Origin: an uncultured SAR86 cluster bacterium
Lineage (GTDB): Bacteria > Pseudomonadota > Gammaproteobacteria > Magnimaribacterales > D2472
NCBI GenBank assembly: GCA_902511425.1
Contig: CABXFE010000007.1
Span: 1-39,230 of the forward strand
DNA: 39,230 bases
Reading direction: 5' to 3'
Part shown: positions 14,256 through 22,358 of the stretch, one piece after another
Position numbering within the stretch: position 1 is the stretch's first letter
How the letters are laid out: the number at the start of each line of letters is the position of its first letter
Notes under the pieces: generated by a model
Database searches by the model: none
What the model saw: the letters and a program-made list of their open reading frames with translations, nothing else
Told to the model about the DNA's origin: nothing
Position numbers and translations under genes: made by a program

Positions 14256-15782
14256 TTAACCAAAAAGTTTTCTTACCAACCTGTTGCCCCAAAATATTTT
14301 TAAAGCCCCTTTTAGTTGCTCAAATGATTTATCTGTATAAGGGTAAGCTGATGCTGACTTTTTACCTATAATAATTGGCATTGGATGAGCATATGCTAAT
14401 AAGCCCTCTTTTCCATTTACTACACCTAGCCCACTCTCTTTAACTCCTCCAAATGGAACTTCATTAACCCCATAGCTCATTGCCATATCATTAACAGAGC
14501 AAGCTCCTGTTTCAATTGATTTAGCAAGTCTTTGACCCTTTTTTAAATTCTTAGTCCAAACATTTCCATTCAATCCATAATGAGATTGGTTGGCTAGCAT
14601 TAATGCTTCCTCTTCTGATTGAACTTTCATAATTGAGATAATTGGTCCAAAGGTTTCATCTTTCATGATCTTCATCTCGTGAGTAACTTCCACAAGAACG
14701 GTTGGTTCAAAATATAAGCCTTCAAAATTTGGATTTCTTTTCCCTCCAACTAATACCTTTGCTCCTTTAGCTACTGCATCATTAACATGATCTTTAATGA
14801 TATCGACTTGCTTATCCCAAAAGGTAGGGCCAACATCACCCTTGCAATCATTTGATTGAATGAGCGATTGAGTTATAGAAACGACCTCTCCAACAAACTC
14901 ATCATAGACATCCTCCATGACATAAATCCTCTCAGTGCCGCAGCAATACTGACCTGCATTCATACATGAACCCACAACAGCACCACTAGCAGCATCTTTG
15001 ATATCTGCATCAGAACAAACAATCATGGCATCTTTACCGCCTAGTTCGAGACTATAGGGAATAAGCATTTCTCCACATTTTGCTGCAATTTTCTTACCAG
15101 TAGCTACGCTGCCTGTGAAAGAAACTTTATCTGGACCCTGGTCGATTAAGTCAGCACCAGTCTCCCCATCTCCAATCACAGTTTGAACAAGATGCTCTGG
15201 AGCTTCTGCTAACGCAAAAATTTCCTGTACCAATGCTCCAGACATAGGTGTAACTTCAGATGGTTTTACCACGACGCTATTACCACAAAGAACAGCTTGA
15301 ATAACTGGATTAATGGATAATATGAATGGGCCGTTCCAAGGAGTAATTACTGCTACCACGCCTCTTGGCTTGTAGGTAATTATCGTTTTCTTAAGAAACT
15401 GCATAGGACCATGCATCTTAATTTTTTTGTCTGCTAGCCATTTTTGAGCTCTCTTTGCATAAAATACCAAAGAATCTACAGCTGAAAATACTTCCATAGA
15501 CATTGCTTCTTGCTCAGGTTTACCAGTCTCTCTCATGACAACATCCATGATTCTATCTTGCTGTTGTATAACTACATCAGCAACCCTATGCATTAATTCA
15601 ACTCTCTCTTTCAAAGTTGTTTTCTTCCATTCACTTTGCGCAACTTTTGCTTGGGTCATTATCAATGAAATATCTTCGGATGAAGTGCACTCATAAGTAT
15701 CAATATGAGAGAGGTCCACCGGACTTTTTAAAGTTAATAGTTTTTTACCGCTCTCTGAATGAGATATAGAAAAAATAGCCAT
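14256..15782 (-). CDS. NAD(P)-dependent aldehyde dehydrogenase
   Basis: A 508-residue ALDH-superfamily enzyme. Visible landmarks are TPWNGPFILSINPVIQAVLCGNSV split across the cofactor-binding region, VVKPSE, FTGSVATGKKIA, SLELGGKDAMIV with the general-base Glu, and GQYCCGTERIY with the catalytic thiol (Cys280, followed by Cys281). E-(T/E)FGPI and NVWTKNL follow. It oxidises an aldehyde to an acid through a thioester intermediate. The C-terminal KIFWGNRLVRKLFG is a basic amphipathic tail that might touch the membrane, as in fatty-aldehyde dehydrogenases. It starts 2 bases after the phosphotransferase stop, so the two form one unit. An aldehyde from P450 or side-chain oxidation is a plausible substrate. 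Confidence 0.9.
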   Translation of the reverse strand: MAIFSISHSESGKKLLTLKSPVDLSHIDTYECTSSEDISLIMTQAKVAQSEWKKTTLKERVELMHRVADVVIQQQDRIMDVVMRETGKPEQEAMSMEVFSAVDSLVFYAKRAQKWLADKKIKMHGPMQFLKKTIITYKPRGVVAVITPWNGPFILSINPVIQAVLCGNSVVVKPSEVTPMSGALVQEIFALAEAPEHLVQTVIGDGETGADLIDQGPDKVSFTGSVATGKKIAAKCGEMLIPYSLELGGKDAMIVCSDADIKDAASGAVVGSCMNAGQYCCGTERIYVMEDVYDEFVGEVVSITQSLIQSNDCKGDVGPTFWDKQVDIIKDHVNDAVAKGAKVLVGGKRNPNFEGLYFEPTVLVEVTHEMKIMKDETFGPIISIMKVQSEEEALMLANQSHYGLNGNVWTKNLKKGQRLAKSIETGACSVNDMAMSYGVNEVPFGGVKESGLGVVNGKEGLLAYAHPMPIIIGKKSASAYPYTDKSFEQLKGALKIFWGNRLVRKLFG

Positions 15783-15784
15783 TA

Positions 15785-16855
15785 TTATAACTCCTTAAGT
15801 TTAGCTTCAAGCATTGGCGTTACGTGATTGTTAATATGCGCATTCATACCCATGGGCATAATCTCATAATGCTCTAATTTGCGAACAACTTTTACCATAA
15901 TTACGGTAAATTTGTATAACGCTAAAATGTAATAGTAATCAAAATCATCTGCGCTAAACCCTGTGAGCGCTTCCCATTTAGCTATGGTTGCAACGGGCCC
16001 AGGAAAACCGCTCAACCTTTCTACATGGACGCCTTTTGAGTTGCAATCATCAATAGCGATTCCCCATGCAAGATCCATACAAGGATCGCCTAGAGCTGCC
16101 ATTTCCCAATCTAAAACAGCTGAAACTTGCCCATCGGGATCATACATAATGTTTGCACATCTACAATCACCCCAAAGAATAGAAGCTTGAGTTTGTTTTG
16201 GTTTGTTGGCTTTTAACCATTCACGCGCTTGATCTGCAACAGGATGAGCTTCACCGTCCATAGCCCAATCATGAAAGTTAAAGTAATAATTTAACTCTTG
16301 ATCAAGGTAATTCTCTGCAAGTTTTGGTCTATTTAGAAATTCAAAATCTTTATTTGTAATATCAACTTGGTGAATTTTAGCCATTTGCTCAACCCAACCC
16401 CACCAGATCCTCTCCCTAACCTCTTCTGAGGAATCAGCAACCCACCCCTCTTGATGAAACGGAGGATTATCAGATGGAGCATCGCCACTTGCCATTTCCA
16501 TAACATAAAACGACGTTCCAAAAACTTCGTCACTAGGCTCATACCAAAGAACTTTTGGAACTTTGATATCATGATCAGCTAGTTTTTGCATGATCAAAAA
16601 TTGCTTATGAATATCATAGTCAGGAAATACAAAAAAACCTTCGGGATAGAATCGCAGTACCATACCGGTCTTAATTTTTGTATCATCTAATTTATATGAA
16701 ACATTGAAACTTAATGTTTCATTTGAAAAGCCTGTGTTTTCGGGGCCTCCTAATAACTCCACATCCAGATCAGTGGCTCCATCTAGTTTTGTCTCAATCC
16801 AGTTACTAAAAATTACTTTGGTTGCATCTAAATCTCTTTCTTGTGGCTTTGGCAT
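15785..16855 (-). CDS. APH/ACAD10-type phosphotransferase
   Basis: A 356-residue kinase-fold protein of the aminoglycoside phosphotransferase family. The catalytic loop reads ILWGDCRCANIMYDPDG: the usual His-Gly-Asp is Trp-Gly-Asp, but the catalytic Asp and the metal-binding Asn are kept. VLDWEMAALGDPCMDLAW is the DFG-equivalent. The N-terminal GGPENTGFSNETL is the nucleotide-binding loop. I recall a large actinobacterial group with LWGDARIGN in this place, so the Trp is a subfamily trait and not damage. Such proteins often sit beside acyl-CoA dehydrogenases and short-chain dehydrogenases and may phosphorylate hydroxylated acyl or steroid intermediates. No antibiotic resistance role is implied. 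The ATG at 16855 is divergent from the DUF1214 gene. Confidence 0.82.
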   Translation of the reverse strand: MPKPQERDLDATKVIFSNWIETKLDGATDLDVELLGGPENTGFSNETLSFNVSYKLDDTKIKTGMVLRFYPEGFFVFPDYDIHKQFLIMQKLADHDIKVPKVLWYEPSDEVFGTSFYVMEMASGDAPSDNPPFHQEGWVADSSEEVRERIWWGWVEQMAKIHQVDITNKDFEFLNRPKLAENYLDQELNYYFNFHDWAMDGEAHPVADQAREWLKANKPKQTQASILWGDCRCANIMYDPDGQVSAVLDWEMAALGDPCMDLAWGIAIDDCNSKGVHVERLSGFPGPVATIAKWEALTGFSADDFDYYYILALYKFTVIMVKVVRKLEHYEIMPMGMNAHINNHVTPMLEAKLKEL

Positions 16856-16922
16856 GGTGTTGTTCTATTCATTGATTAAACATCAACCTTAATATAAATT
16901 TAATGAATTAAAAAGAAAAACT

Positions 16923-18005
16923 ATGGCTGATTTATTTAAAGAAAAGTGGGATACATTTTGTGAAAACCTTAAAGAGGTTGGATCAATTATTGAATCGGAA
17001 TCCTCGCTCAGCGAAACAGATCAAGCAGAGGGATACAGGTATTTACTGAGGCTGATGCGCTTGTCATTAGAAATGAATATGGAGCATTCAAATCCTTCAA
17101 CACCCTCTTTTTACAATTTATCTCATGAAACTGCAAAAATAGGTGCGGACAACCCAGATAATATTTACTTAAATGCAAACATAGACGGAAATCAAACCTA
17201 TGAAGTTTATGGCAACATTGGTGAAGTTGAGTATTTAAGTTTTGGAATAAAAGAAAATAGGTATAGTAAAGATGGAACCATGGTCTCTCTTGGTGAAATT
17301 GATATCAAAGATATGATTGTGGATAATTCGGGGGATTTTATTTTGCATATAGGAGGTGAAAGTAGTTCCAAAAATTTCTTGCCACTCCCCAAACATGCAA
17401 ACATGTTAATTGTTCGACAAACTTATACAAATAGAGCTTCTCAAACTCATGCAAAAGTTAATATAAAAACTACAAGCTCGCTCGCAACGCCAGAACTTTT
17501 AACATCTGAAAAACTGGAAGCTCAACTCAATCAATCTTTAGCTTTTGTAAGAGGAACTGCATCAACATTCTTGAAATGGGTTCATGAATTCAAAGAAAAT
17601 CATAGAAATAAATTGCCATTAGGTGATCAATCATTTTTTCAAGCTGCAGGCGGAGACCCAAAAATCTGCTATCTTCATGGTTATTATGAATTCGATGAAA
17701 ATGAATTTTTAGAAATCTCAACCAATATACCTGATTGTGAATATTGGAACTTTCAATTAGAAAATTATTGGATGGAATCTCTTGACTATAGGCATTACCC
17801 TATTCATATTAATGAATGCTCGGCTATTCTCAATCAGGATAAATCTATCACAATTAATATTAGTCACTTCCCTGTAAATTTAAAAAATAATCTTATAACA
17901 GAGGGTCGTAATAATGGGGCTATGCTCCTGCGATGGATTGGGGCAACCGACTATCCAATACCCAAAGTGTTAATAAAAAAACTTGATTCAATGGAGATGA
18001 ATTAA
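16923..18005 (+). CDS. DUF1214-like protein, Rv3531c-type
   Basis: A 360-residue protein without signal peptide or membrane segment. The C-terminal portion (SFFQAAGGDPKICYLHGYYEF, with YWNFQLENYWMES and later NGAMLLRWIG) fits the DUF1214 type of beta-rich domain. The function is unknown. Order and sizes of this gene and the next two (360, 379 and 258 residues) correspond to what I remember of Rv3531c, Rv3529c and Rv3530c, three KstR-controlled genes of the Mycobacterium tuberculosis cholesterol cluster. The stop overlaps the next ATG by one base (TAATG). I cannot identify catalytic residues. Confidence 0.65.
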   Translation: MADLFKEKWDTFCENLKEVGSIIESESSLSETDQAEGYRYLLRLMRLSLEMNMEHSNPSTPSFYNLSHETAKIGADNPDNIYLNANIDGNQTYEVYGNIGEVEYLSFGIKENRYSKDGTMVSLGEIDIKDMIVDNSGDFILHIGGESSSKNFLPLPKHANMLIVRQTYTNRASQTHAKVNIKTTSSLATPELLTSEKLEAQLNQSLAFVRGTASTFLKWVHEFKENHRNKLPLGDQSFFQAAGGDPKICYLHGYYEFDENEFLEISTNIPDCEYWNFQLENYWMESLDYRHYPIHINECSAILNQDKSITINISHFPVNLKNNLITEGRNNGAMLLRWIGATDYPIPKVLIKKLDSMEMN

Positions 18006-19144
18006 TGCTTGATTCAAAACAAATAGTTAATGCAGCAAAAAATCAAACGAATTTAGAATATTTTGGTAACCCGCTATTTTTAGAGGGCTTTGAATGCCTT
18101 GTTCAATCAATCAACGAAGAAGCAGATTTAAATGATATTGGAATGGAAGCACAACAGCATAGATTGATTGGTATATTGGCTAACTTGTTAAGAATTGAAG
18201 AGGCTTGCATTCAATGCCCAGAAATACTCAATGAAGAAATTAAATCTCCTGTTGTAATTGTTGGTCTTCCAAGAACAGGAAGCACCATGACACACAGGCT
18301 GCTTGCATCTGATCCTAGGCACACTGCCATGCTCTGGTGGGAAGGAAGATATCCAGCAATGCTTCCAAATGAAGTTCGTGGTCATCCAGATGAAAGAATG
18401 GAGATGGGAAAAGCTGAGGTTGAGGCTGTCATGCTGGCCTCGCCAGAGGCTCTAACTATTCATCCTTGGGATTATAAGGGCGCAGATGAGGAAATTCTGC
18501 TCTTAGAGCATACATTTTTTAGTACAGTTCCGGAGTCATTTATGAGACTTCCAACTTATTCAAAATGGGTTGAATCTCAAGATCATATTCATGCATATGC
18601 TCAACTTAAAAAAATGCTTCAATACCTTCAATGGCAAAACCCCGGCAGAGATATGAAACGATGGGTGTTAAAGTCACCACATCATCTTGGTTTTATTGAT
18701 AAGCTTTTAAAAATATTCCCTGATTCAAAAGTAATTCAGACACATAGAGATCCATTAAAAACTGTCCCTTCATTTTGTTCAATGTGTTCAAATTTGTTTG
18801 AACCTCTTACAAATTCATATGATAAAAATGAAATTGGTCATCATTGGGCTCATAAATTAGCAAAAGTTTTAAACCACTGTATGGAAGTTAGTAATTTAAA
18901 TAAAGAAAACTTTCTAAACCTTGAATTCAAAAAAATGATCAAAGATCCTATTCTCGAAATGGAAGAGGTTTACAACTTTATTGATGAAGATTTTAATGAC
19001 CAAGCAGAAAATGCCATGAATGCATGGAAAGAAGAAAACCAACATGAAATGGGAGCTCATCAATATTCACTAGATGAATTTGGCTTGGAGAGCTCATTCA
19101 TAGATAGTTATTTTCGTGAATACATTAATCAATATATAAGGTAG
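18005..19144 (+). CDS. Sulfotransferase-fold protein, Rv3529c-type
   Basis: A 379-residue protein of the Sulfotransfer_3 group. The 5'-phosphosulfate binding loop is VGLPRTGSTMTHRLL near residue 85 and the second PAPS-binding element is KVIQTHRDPLKTVPS. WVLKSPHHLGF is also characteristic. In animals this fold moves sulfate from PAPS to steroid or sugar hydroxyls; the bacterial group is largely untested. It overlaps the DUF1214 gene by one base and precedes the SDR by 8 bases, in a three-gene unit that resembles a part of the mycobacterial cholesterol regulon. It may sulfate or bind a hydroxylated intermediate. No neighbouring PAPS-synthesis genes are seen. Confidence 0.82.
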   Translation: MLDSKQIVNAAKNQTNLEYFGNPLFLEGFECLVQSINEEADLNDIGMEAQQHRLIGILANLLRIEEACIQCPEILNEEIKSPVVIVGLPRTGSTMTHRLLASDPRHTAMLWWEGRYPAMLPNEVRGHPDERMEMGKAEVEAVMLASPEALTIHPWDYKGADEEILLLEHTFFSTVPESFMRLPTYSKWVESQDHIHAYAQLKKMLQYLQWQNPGRDMKRWVLKSPHHLGFIDKLLKIFPDSKVIQTHRDPLKTVPSFCSMCSNLFEPLTNSYDKNEIGHHWAHKLAKVLNHCMEVSNLNKENFLNLEFKKMIKDPILEMEEVYNFIDEDFNDQAENAMNAWKEENQHEMGAHQYSLDEFGLESSFIDSYFREYINQYIR

Positions 19145-19152
19145 GAATAAAG

Positions 19153-19929
19153 ATGTTGTTAAAAGATAAAGTCGTAATTGTTTCAGGAATTGGACCTGGA
19201 TTAGGTCAAGAGCTTGCTTATGGTGCAGCTAGAGAAGGTGCAAAAATTGCTATAGCTGCTAGATCAACTGATCTATTAAATAAGCTCAAAGATGAGATTG
19301 GTAAAAAATCAGAGGTGATAGCAGTTCCTTGTGACATTACCAAACCAGAGGAATGTAAAAATTTGGTTGATGAGACTGTTAAAAAGTATGGAAAACTTGA
19401 TGGTTTAATCAACAGCGCTTATCGTGCAGGTGACTTTAAGGAAATTGAAGATTCTGATTTTTCTGATTGGCAAGAAACTATGAACACAAACTTTTTTGGA
19501 ACGATGAATTTAACGATGGCTGCCGTTAAAGAAATGACTCCAAATAAAAATGGTGCAATTGTTATGATTAATAGTTTGATAACAAAAAAACCTCTGCCAA
19601 CTCAAGGAGGTTATGCTGCTTCAAAAGGTGCGCTAGCCACAGCAACTAAAATTCTTGCAAAAGAGCTAGGCCCAAAAGGCATCAGAGTGAACTCAGTCTT
19701 CATGGGTTGGATGTGGGGTCCGCCAGTTGAAATGTATGTAAATTTTACCGCCGAATCTATGGGTGTTGAACCAAAAGACATAATAGATGGAGTTACCAAA
19801 GATATTCCATTGGGCATTATTCCAGATGATAGCGATTGTGCGAATGCTGCATTATTTCTAATTTCCGATCTTGCTAGAGTCGTTACTGGTGCTAATTTAG
19901 ATGTAAATGGAGGAGAATTTATGTCTTAG
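19153..19929 (+). CDS. Short-chain dehydrogenase/reductase, Rv3530c-type
   Basis: A 258-residue SDR with cofactor motif SGIGPGLG, catalytic YAASKG, and C-terminal VTGANLDVNGGEF. The NNAG motif is replaced by NSAY, an unusual change that I associate with a subgroup including mycobacterial SDRs. An AGGA ribosome-binding site is 5-6 bases before the ATG. It is the third gene of the DUF1214-sulfotransferase-SDR unit. Likely an NAD(P)-dependent alcohol/ketone interconversion on the same substrate as the partners; the substrate itself is inferred only from synteny. Confidence 0.83.
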   Translation: MLLKDKVVIVSGIGPGLGQELAYGAAREGAKIAIAARSTDLLNKLKDEIGKKSEVIAVPCDITKPEECKNLVDETVKKYGKLDGLINSAYRAGDFKEIEDSDFSDWQETMNTNFFGTMNLTMAAVKEMTPNKNGAIVMINSLITKKPLPTQGGYAASKGALATATKILAKELGPKGIRVNSVFMGWMWGPPVEMYVNFTAESMGVEPKDIIDGVTKDIPLGIIPDDSDCANAALFLISDLARVVTGANLDVNGGEFMS

Positions 19930-19936
19930 GCGGGTA

Positions 19937-19955
19937 ACGAATGATATTTATTCGT
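19937..19955. repeat. Inverted repeat between SDR and amidohydrolase genes
   Basis: ACGAAT, 7 bases, ATTCGT. The arms are perfect over 6 bases. There is no T-run directly behind it, so it is a poor intrinsic terminator; it could be an operator for the following amidohydrolase-Rieske-cupin unit. Confidence 0.3.
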
Positions 19956-20017
19956 CAAGTTAAATAAAAGTATTCTTCGTTTTTTTAAAAAATATGAATT
20001 TCCATATAAATATTGTT

Positions 20018-20023
20018 TAAAAT
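20018..20023 (+). promoter_or_regulatory. Possible -10 for a leaderless amidohydrolase transcript
   Basis: TAAAAT ends six bases before the ATG at 20030, and no Shine-Dalgarno sequence lies between. Transcription would begin at or next to the A of the start codon. TGAATT 17 bases upstream is a poor -35 match. The same TAAAAT-N6-ATG arrangement is found before the gene at 4517. Confidence 0.25.
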
Positions 20024-20029
20024 CTAGTC

Positions 20030-20896
20030 ATGGCAGTTAATAAAAACATCCACACCGTCGACCTTATGCTTGGCATTCCTGAGCAAGAAGATAGGTCTGA
20101 TTGGTATAAGTTCATGGAGCCCCTGCTTCGTGATGAAGAGTCAAAGTCCATGTTTAAGATGCCTGCTCAATATATGTTTAAAGATATACCTGAGACTGGC
20201 TCGCATGATGACTTTATACAATACACCATTGAGCAAATGGATAGATTTCATATTAACCAAGCAATGATAGGGTTTCATGAATCATCTGAGGTTAAGATTG
20301 AGGCTGCAAAAAATCATACCGATAGATTCTTTTTTGATCTTCCAGTTAATCCCAACATTGAAAATGAAGCTCAGAACATTAAAAGGCACTATGAAACCTA
20401 TGGCATTAAAGCAGTAAGCGCTTTTCCATCAGGCATGCATCCGCAAATAGCAATTAATGATCCAAAATGGCATCCAATCTATGAAATGTGTGTTGAGCTT
20501 GATATACCTTTTTTTTGCTGTGTTGGTGTTCCAGGGCCAAGAATTCCCATGGCCCCTCAAAAAGTTGAACTGGTTGATGAGGTTTGTTGGTACTTCCCGG
20601 AATTAAAGTTTGTTATGCGGCATGGAGCAGAGCCTTGGACAGCATTAGCATGCAAATTAATGCTTAAATACCCCAATCTATATTACTCAACTAGCGCATT
20701 TTCTCCCAAACATTACCCTAAAGATATAATTAATTTTGCTAATACTCGCGGGATCGATAAGATTATGTATGCTGGTTATTTTCCTATGGGATTATCATTG
20801 GATAAAATATTCTCGGAAATGGATAGCGTGCCATTCAGAGACGAAGTTTGGCCAAAATTTTTAGGTGAAAATGCGCGTAAACTTCTTAAATTATAA
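20030..20896 (+). CDS. Amidohydrolase_2-family protein without the usual N-terminal HxH
   Basis: A 288-residue TIM-barrel protein of the amidohydrolase 2 type (PF04909). The N-terminal strand that normally holds the HxH metal ligands reads TVDLMLGIPEQ here, without histidines. Downstream RHGAEPW keeps a His, and the usual catalytic Asp segment is replaced by MYAGYFPMG. I recall mycobacterial proteins with the same VPGPRIPM, MRHG.EPW, YYSTSAF.PKHYP and YAGYFPMG segments, so these changes belong to a subfamily. Members of the wider family are decarboxylases or ring-opening lactone hydrolases. It precedes the Rieske oxygenase by 11 bases and probably processes its product or a related intermediate. 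Metal dependence is uncertain. Confidence 0.75.
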   Translation: MAVNKNIHTVDLMLGIPEQEDRSDWYKFMEPLLRDEESKSMFKMPAQYMFKDIPETGSHDDFIQYTIEQMDRFHINQAMIGFHESSEVKIEAAKNHTDRFFFDLPVNPNIENEAQNIKRHYETYGIKAVSAFPSGMHPQIAINDPKWHPIYEMCVELDIPFFCCVGVPGPRIPMAPQKVELVDEVCWYFPELKFVMRHGAEPWTALACKLMLKYPNLYYSTSAFSPKHYPKDIINFANTRGIDKIMYAGYFPMGLSLDKIFSEMDSVPFRDEVWPKFLGENARKLLKL

Positions 20897-20907
20897 ATGG
20901 TGAATGA

Positions 20908-21903
20908 ATGAATGATAAAAAAAGATACCCCATGCCAATACCATTTGGCTGGTATGTGGTTGATTATGCTAATGACCTCAAGCCTGGTGAAGTAAAATCA
21001 GTTCGCTATTTTGGTCAAGATCAAGTTTTATTTAGAACAACTAATGGTGAAGTTAGCATGCTTGATGCCTATTGCCCTCACCTTGGCGCTCATCTTGGTC
21101 ATGGAGGTATCGTTAATGGAGAATGCATTGAATGTCCTTTTCATGCATGGAGATGGAAAGCTGATGGCAAGATAGGAGAAATACCCTATGCAAAAAATAT
21201 CCCACAAAAAGCTAAAGACACACAGATCTTTAAATATCCAACATTGGAAAGAAATAATTTAATTTATGCTTGGTACCATCCTCATGGAGAACAACCTCAT
21301 TACGATGTTGAAACCTATCCAGAGATAAATGATCCAGAATGGGGGGATGAGTTTGAAAAATATGAATATGAAATTAAATGTCATATTCAAGACATGGCAG
21401 AAAATGCGGTTGATGCTGCGCATTTTATGTATGTTCATGGTGTTGTGTCTTATCCGGAGTTTGAAGTCAGTTACGATAAGCAAAAGAGATTCTTTTCTCA
21501 ACAAGCTAATATGGAAACCCCGCGAGGAGTTGTTAAAGGAAAGATCTCAGGAGCCTCAAATGGCCCGGGTGATAATTTTACTAAGTTTGAGGGAATATGC
21601 GATACCCTTCTCTTAGGTTCAACCACCCCAACAGAGAACGAAGAGGTCATTACTAGATTTTCATTCCTGCAAAAAAAGATTAATGGAGAAGTGCCGAAAG
21701 GCGGCGTTGGCGCAGCAATCATTGCTGATATTAACAAACAAGTTAAAGAAGATATTCCTGTTTGGGAAAATAAAAAATATGCATCCAAACCTGTGTTATG
21801 TGACTCAGATGGACCGATTGCAAAGTTTAGAAAGCATTTTTCAACTTTTTATGCTGAATATAATGAAGCGGATGCCATTGAAGCTTTAAATATTAACAAA
21901 TGA
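20908..21903 (+). CDS. KshA-like Rieske oxygenase
   Basis: A 331-residue Rieske non-haem iron oxygenase. The [2Fe-2S] ligands are Cys56 and His58 (YCPHLGAH) and Cys76 and His79 (CPFHAW). The bridging Asp169 and iron ligands His172 and His177 lie in ENAVDAAHFMYVHG, and the third iron ligand is probably Asp282 in KEDIPVWENK, which lines up with the Asp in LQDVEIW of mycobacterial KshA. KshA is the oxygenase of 3-ketosteroid 9-alpha-hydroxylase; together with KstD it opens ring B. Similarity to sterol C7-desaturases (Neverland/DAF-36) of the same superfamily is also visible. No KshB-like reductase is in the window. A GGTGA site precedes the ATG; the cupin gene overlaps the stop by 4 bases. Confidence 0.82.
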   Translation: MNDKKRYPMPIPFGWYVVDYANDLKPGEVKSVRYFGQDQVLFRTTNGEVSMLDAYCPHLGAHLGHGGIVNGECIECPFHAWRWKADGKIGEIPYAKNIPQKAKDTQIFKYPTLERNNLIYAWYHPHGEQPHYDVETYPEINDPEWGDEFEKYEYEIKCHIQDMAENAVDAAHFMYVHGVVSYPEFEVSYDKQKRFFSQQANMETPRGVVKGKISGASNGPGDNFTKFEGICDTLLLGSTTPTENEEVITRFSFLQKKINGEVPKGGVGAAIIADINKQVKEDIPVWENKKYASKPVLCDSDGPIAKFRKHFSTFYAEYNEADAIEALNINK

Positions 21904-22343
21904 TCAATCTATACCAAAACCAAAATCTTAAATGGAAACGTTTTCAAGGAGGCGATGATTTTGACTACCCAATAGATTATTCAGCAGCTTTATTAAATGC
22001 AAACGAAGATGGTCATGTAAATATTCTCTACAGATGGGAACCTAATTGTTACTGTCATTTTCATAGACATACAGCTGAAGTTTCATCAACTGTTCTTGGA
22101 GGCGAGCTTCATGTTATTGATATTGATTTGGTCTCGGGAGAAGAGATTGGTACTAAAATTAGAAAAGCTGGTGATTATGCGCATAAAGAACCCGGAGACA
22201 TTCACATGGAAAAAGCAGGGCCCAATGGAGCTTTGGTCTTATTTAATCTGTATGCTCCGGAAGGTGTTTTGGCTGAATCTTTAAATCAGGATGGTTCTGT
22301 TATCAGACAAGCAACCTTAGAACAATTGCTTAAAAAAGCATAA
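21900..22343 (+). CDS. Cupin-domain protein
   Basis: A 147-residue single-domain cupin. CHFHRHTAE carries the first cupin motif (His-x-His-x with a later Glu) and GDYAHKEPGDIHMEKAGP the second. A metal site of two or three His plus Glu is therefore likely. The start codon overlaps the Rieske gene stop as ATGA, which suggests that the two proteins are made in step. Roles could include dioxygenase, isomerase or sensor of the pathway intermediate. It resembles ChrR/ acetylacetone-cleaving type cupins only in general fold; I do not recognise a specific function. Confidence 0.75.
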   Translation: MINLYQNQNLKWKRFQGGDDFDYPIDYSAALLNANEDGHVNILYRWEPNCYCHFHRHTAEVSSTVLGGELHVIDIDLVSGEEIGTKIRKAGDYAHKEPGDIHMEKAGPNGALVLFNLYAPEGVLAESLNQDGSVIRQATLEQLLKKA

Positions 22344-22358
22344 AAATTTATTTATTTT

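Noticed and set aside
15785-16855. Aminoglycoside resistance gene
   Set aside because: The family name is historical; the sequence matches the lipid-linked ACAD10/actinobacterial group and not resistance kinases.
21259-21788. Several frames on both strands within the Rieske gene
   Set aside because: They are shadows of the Rieske coding sequence, without family motifs or ribosome-binding sites.
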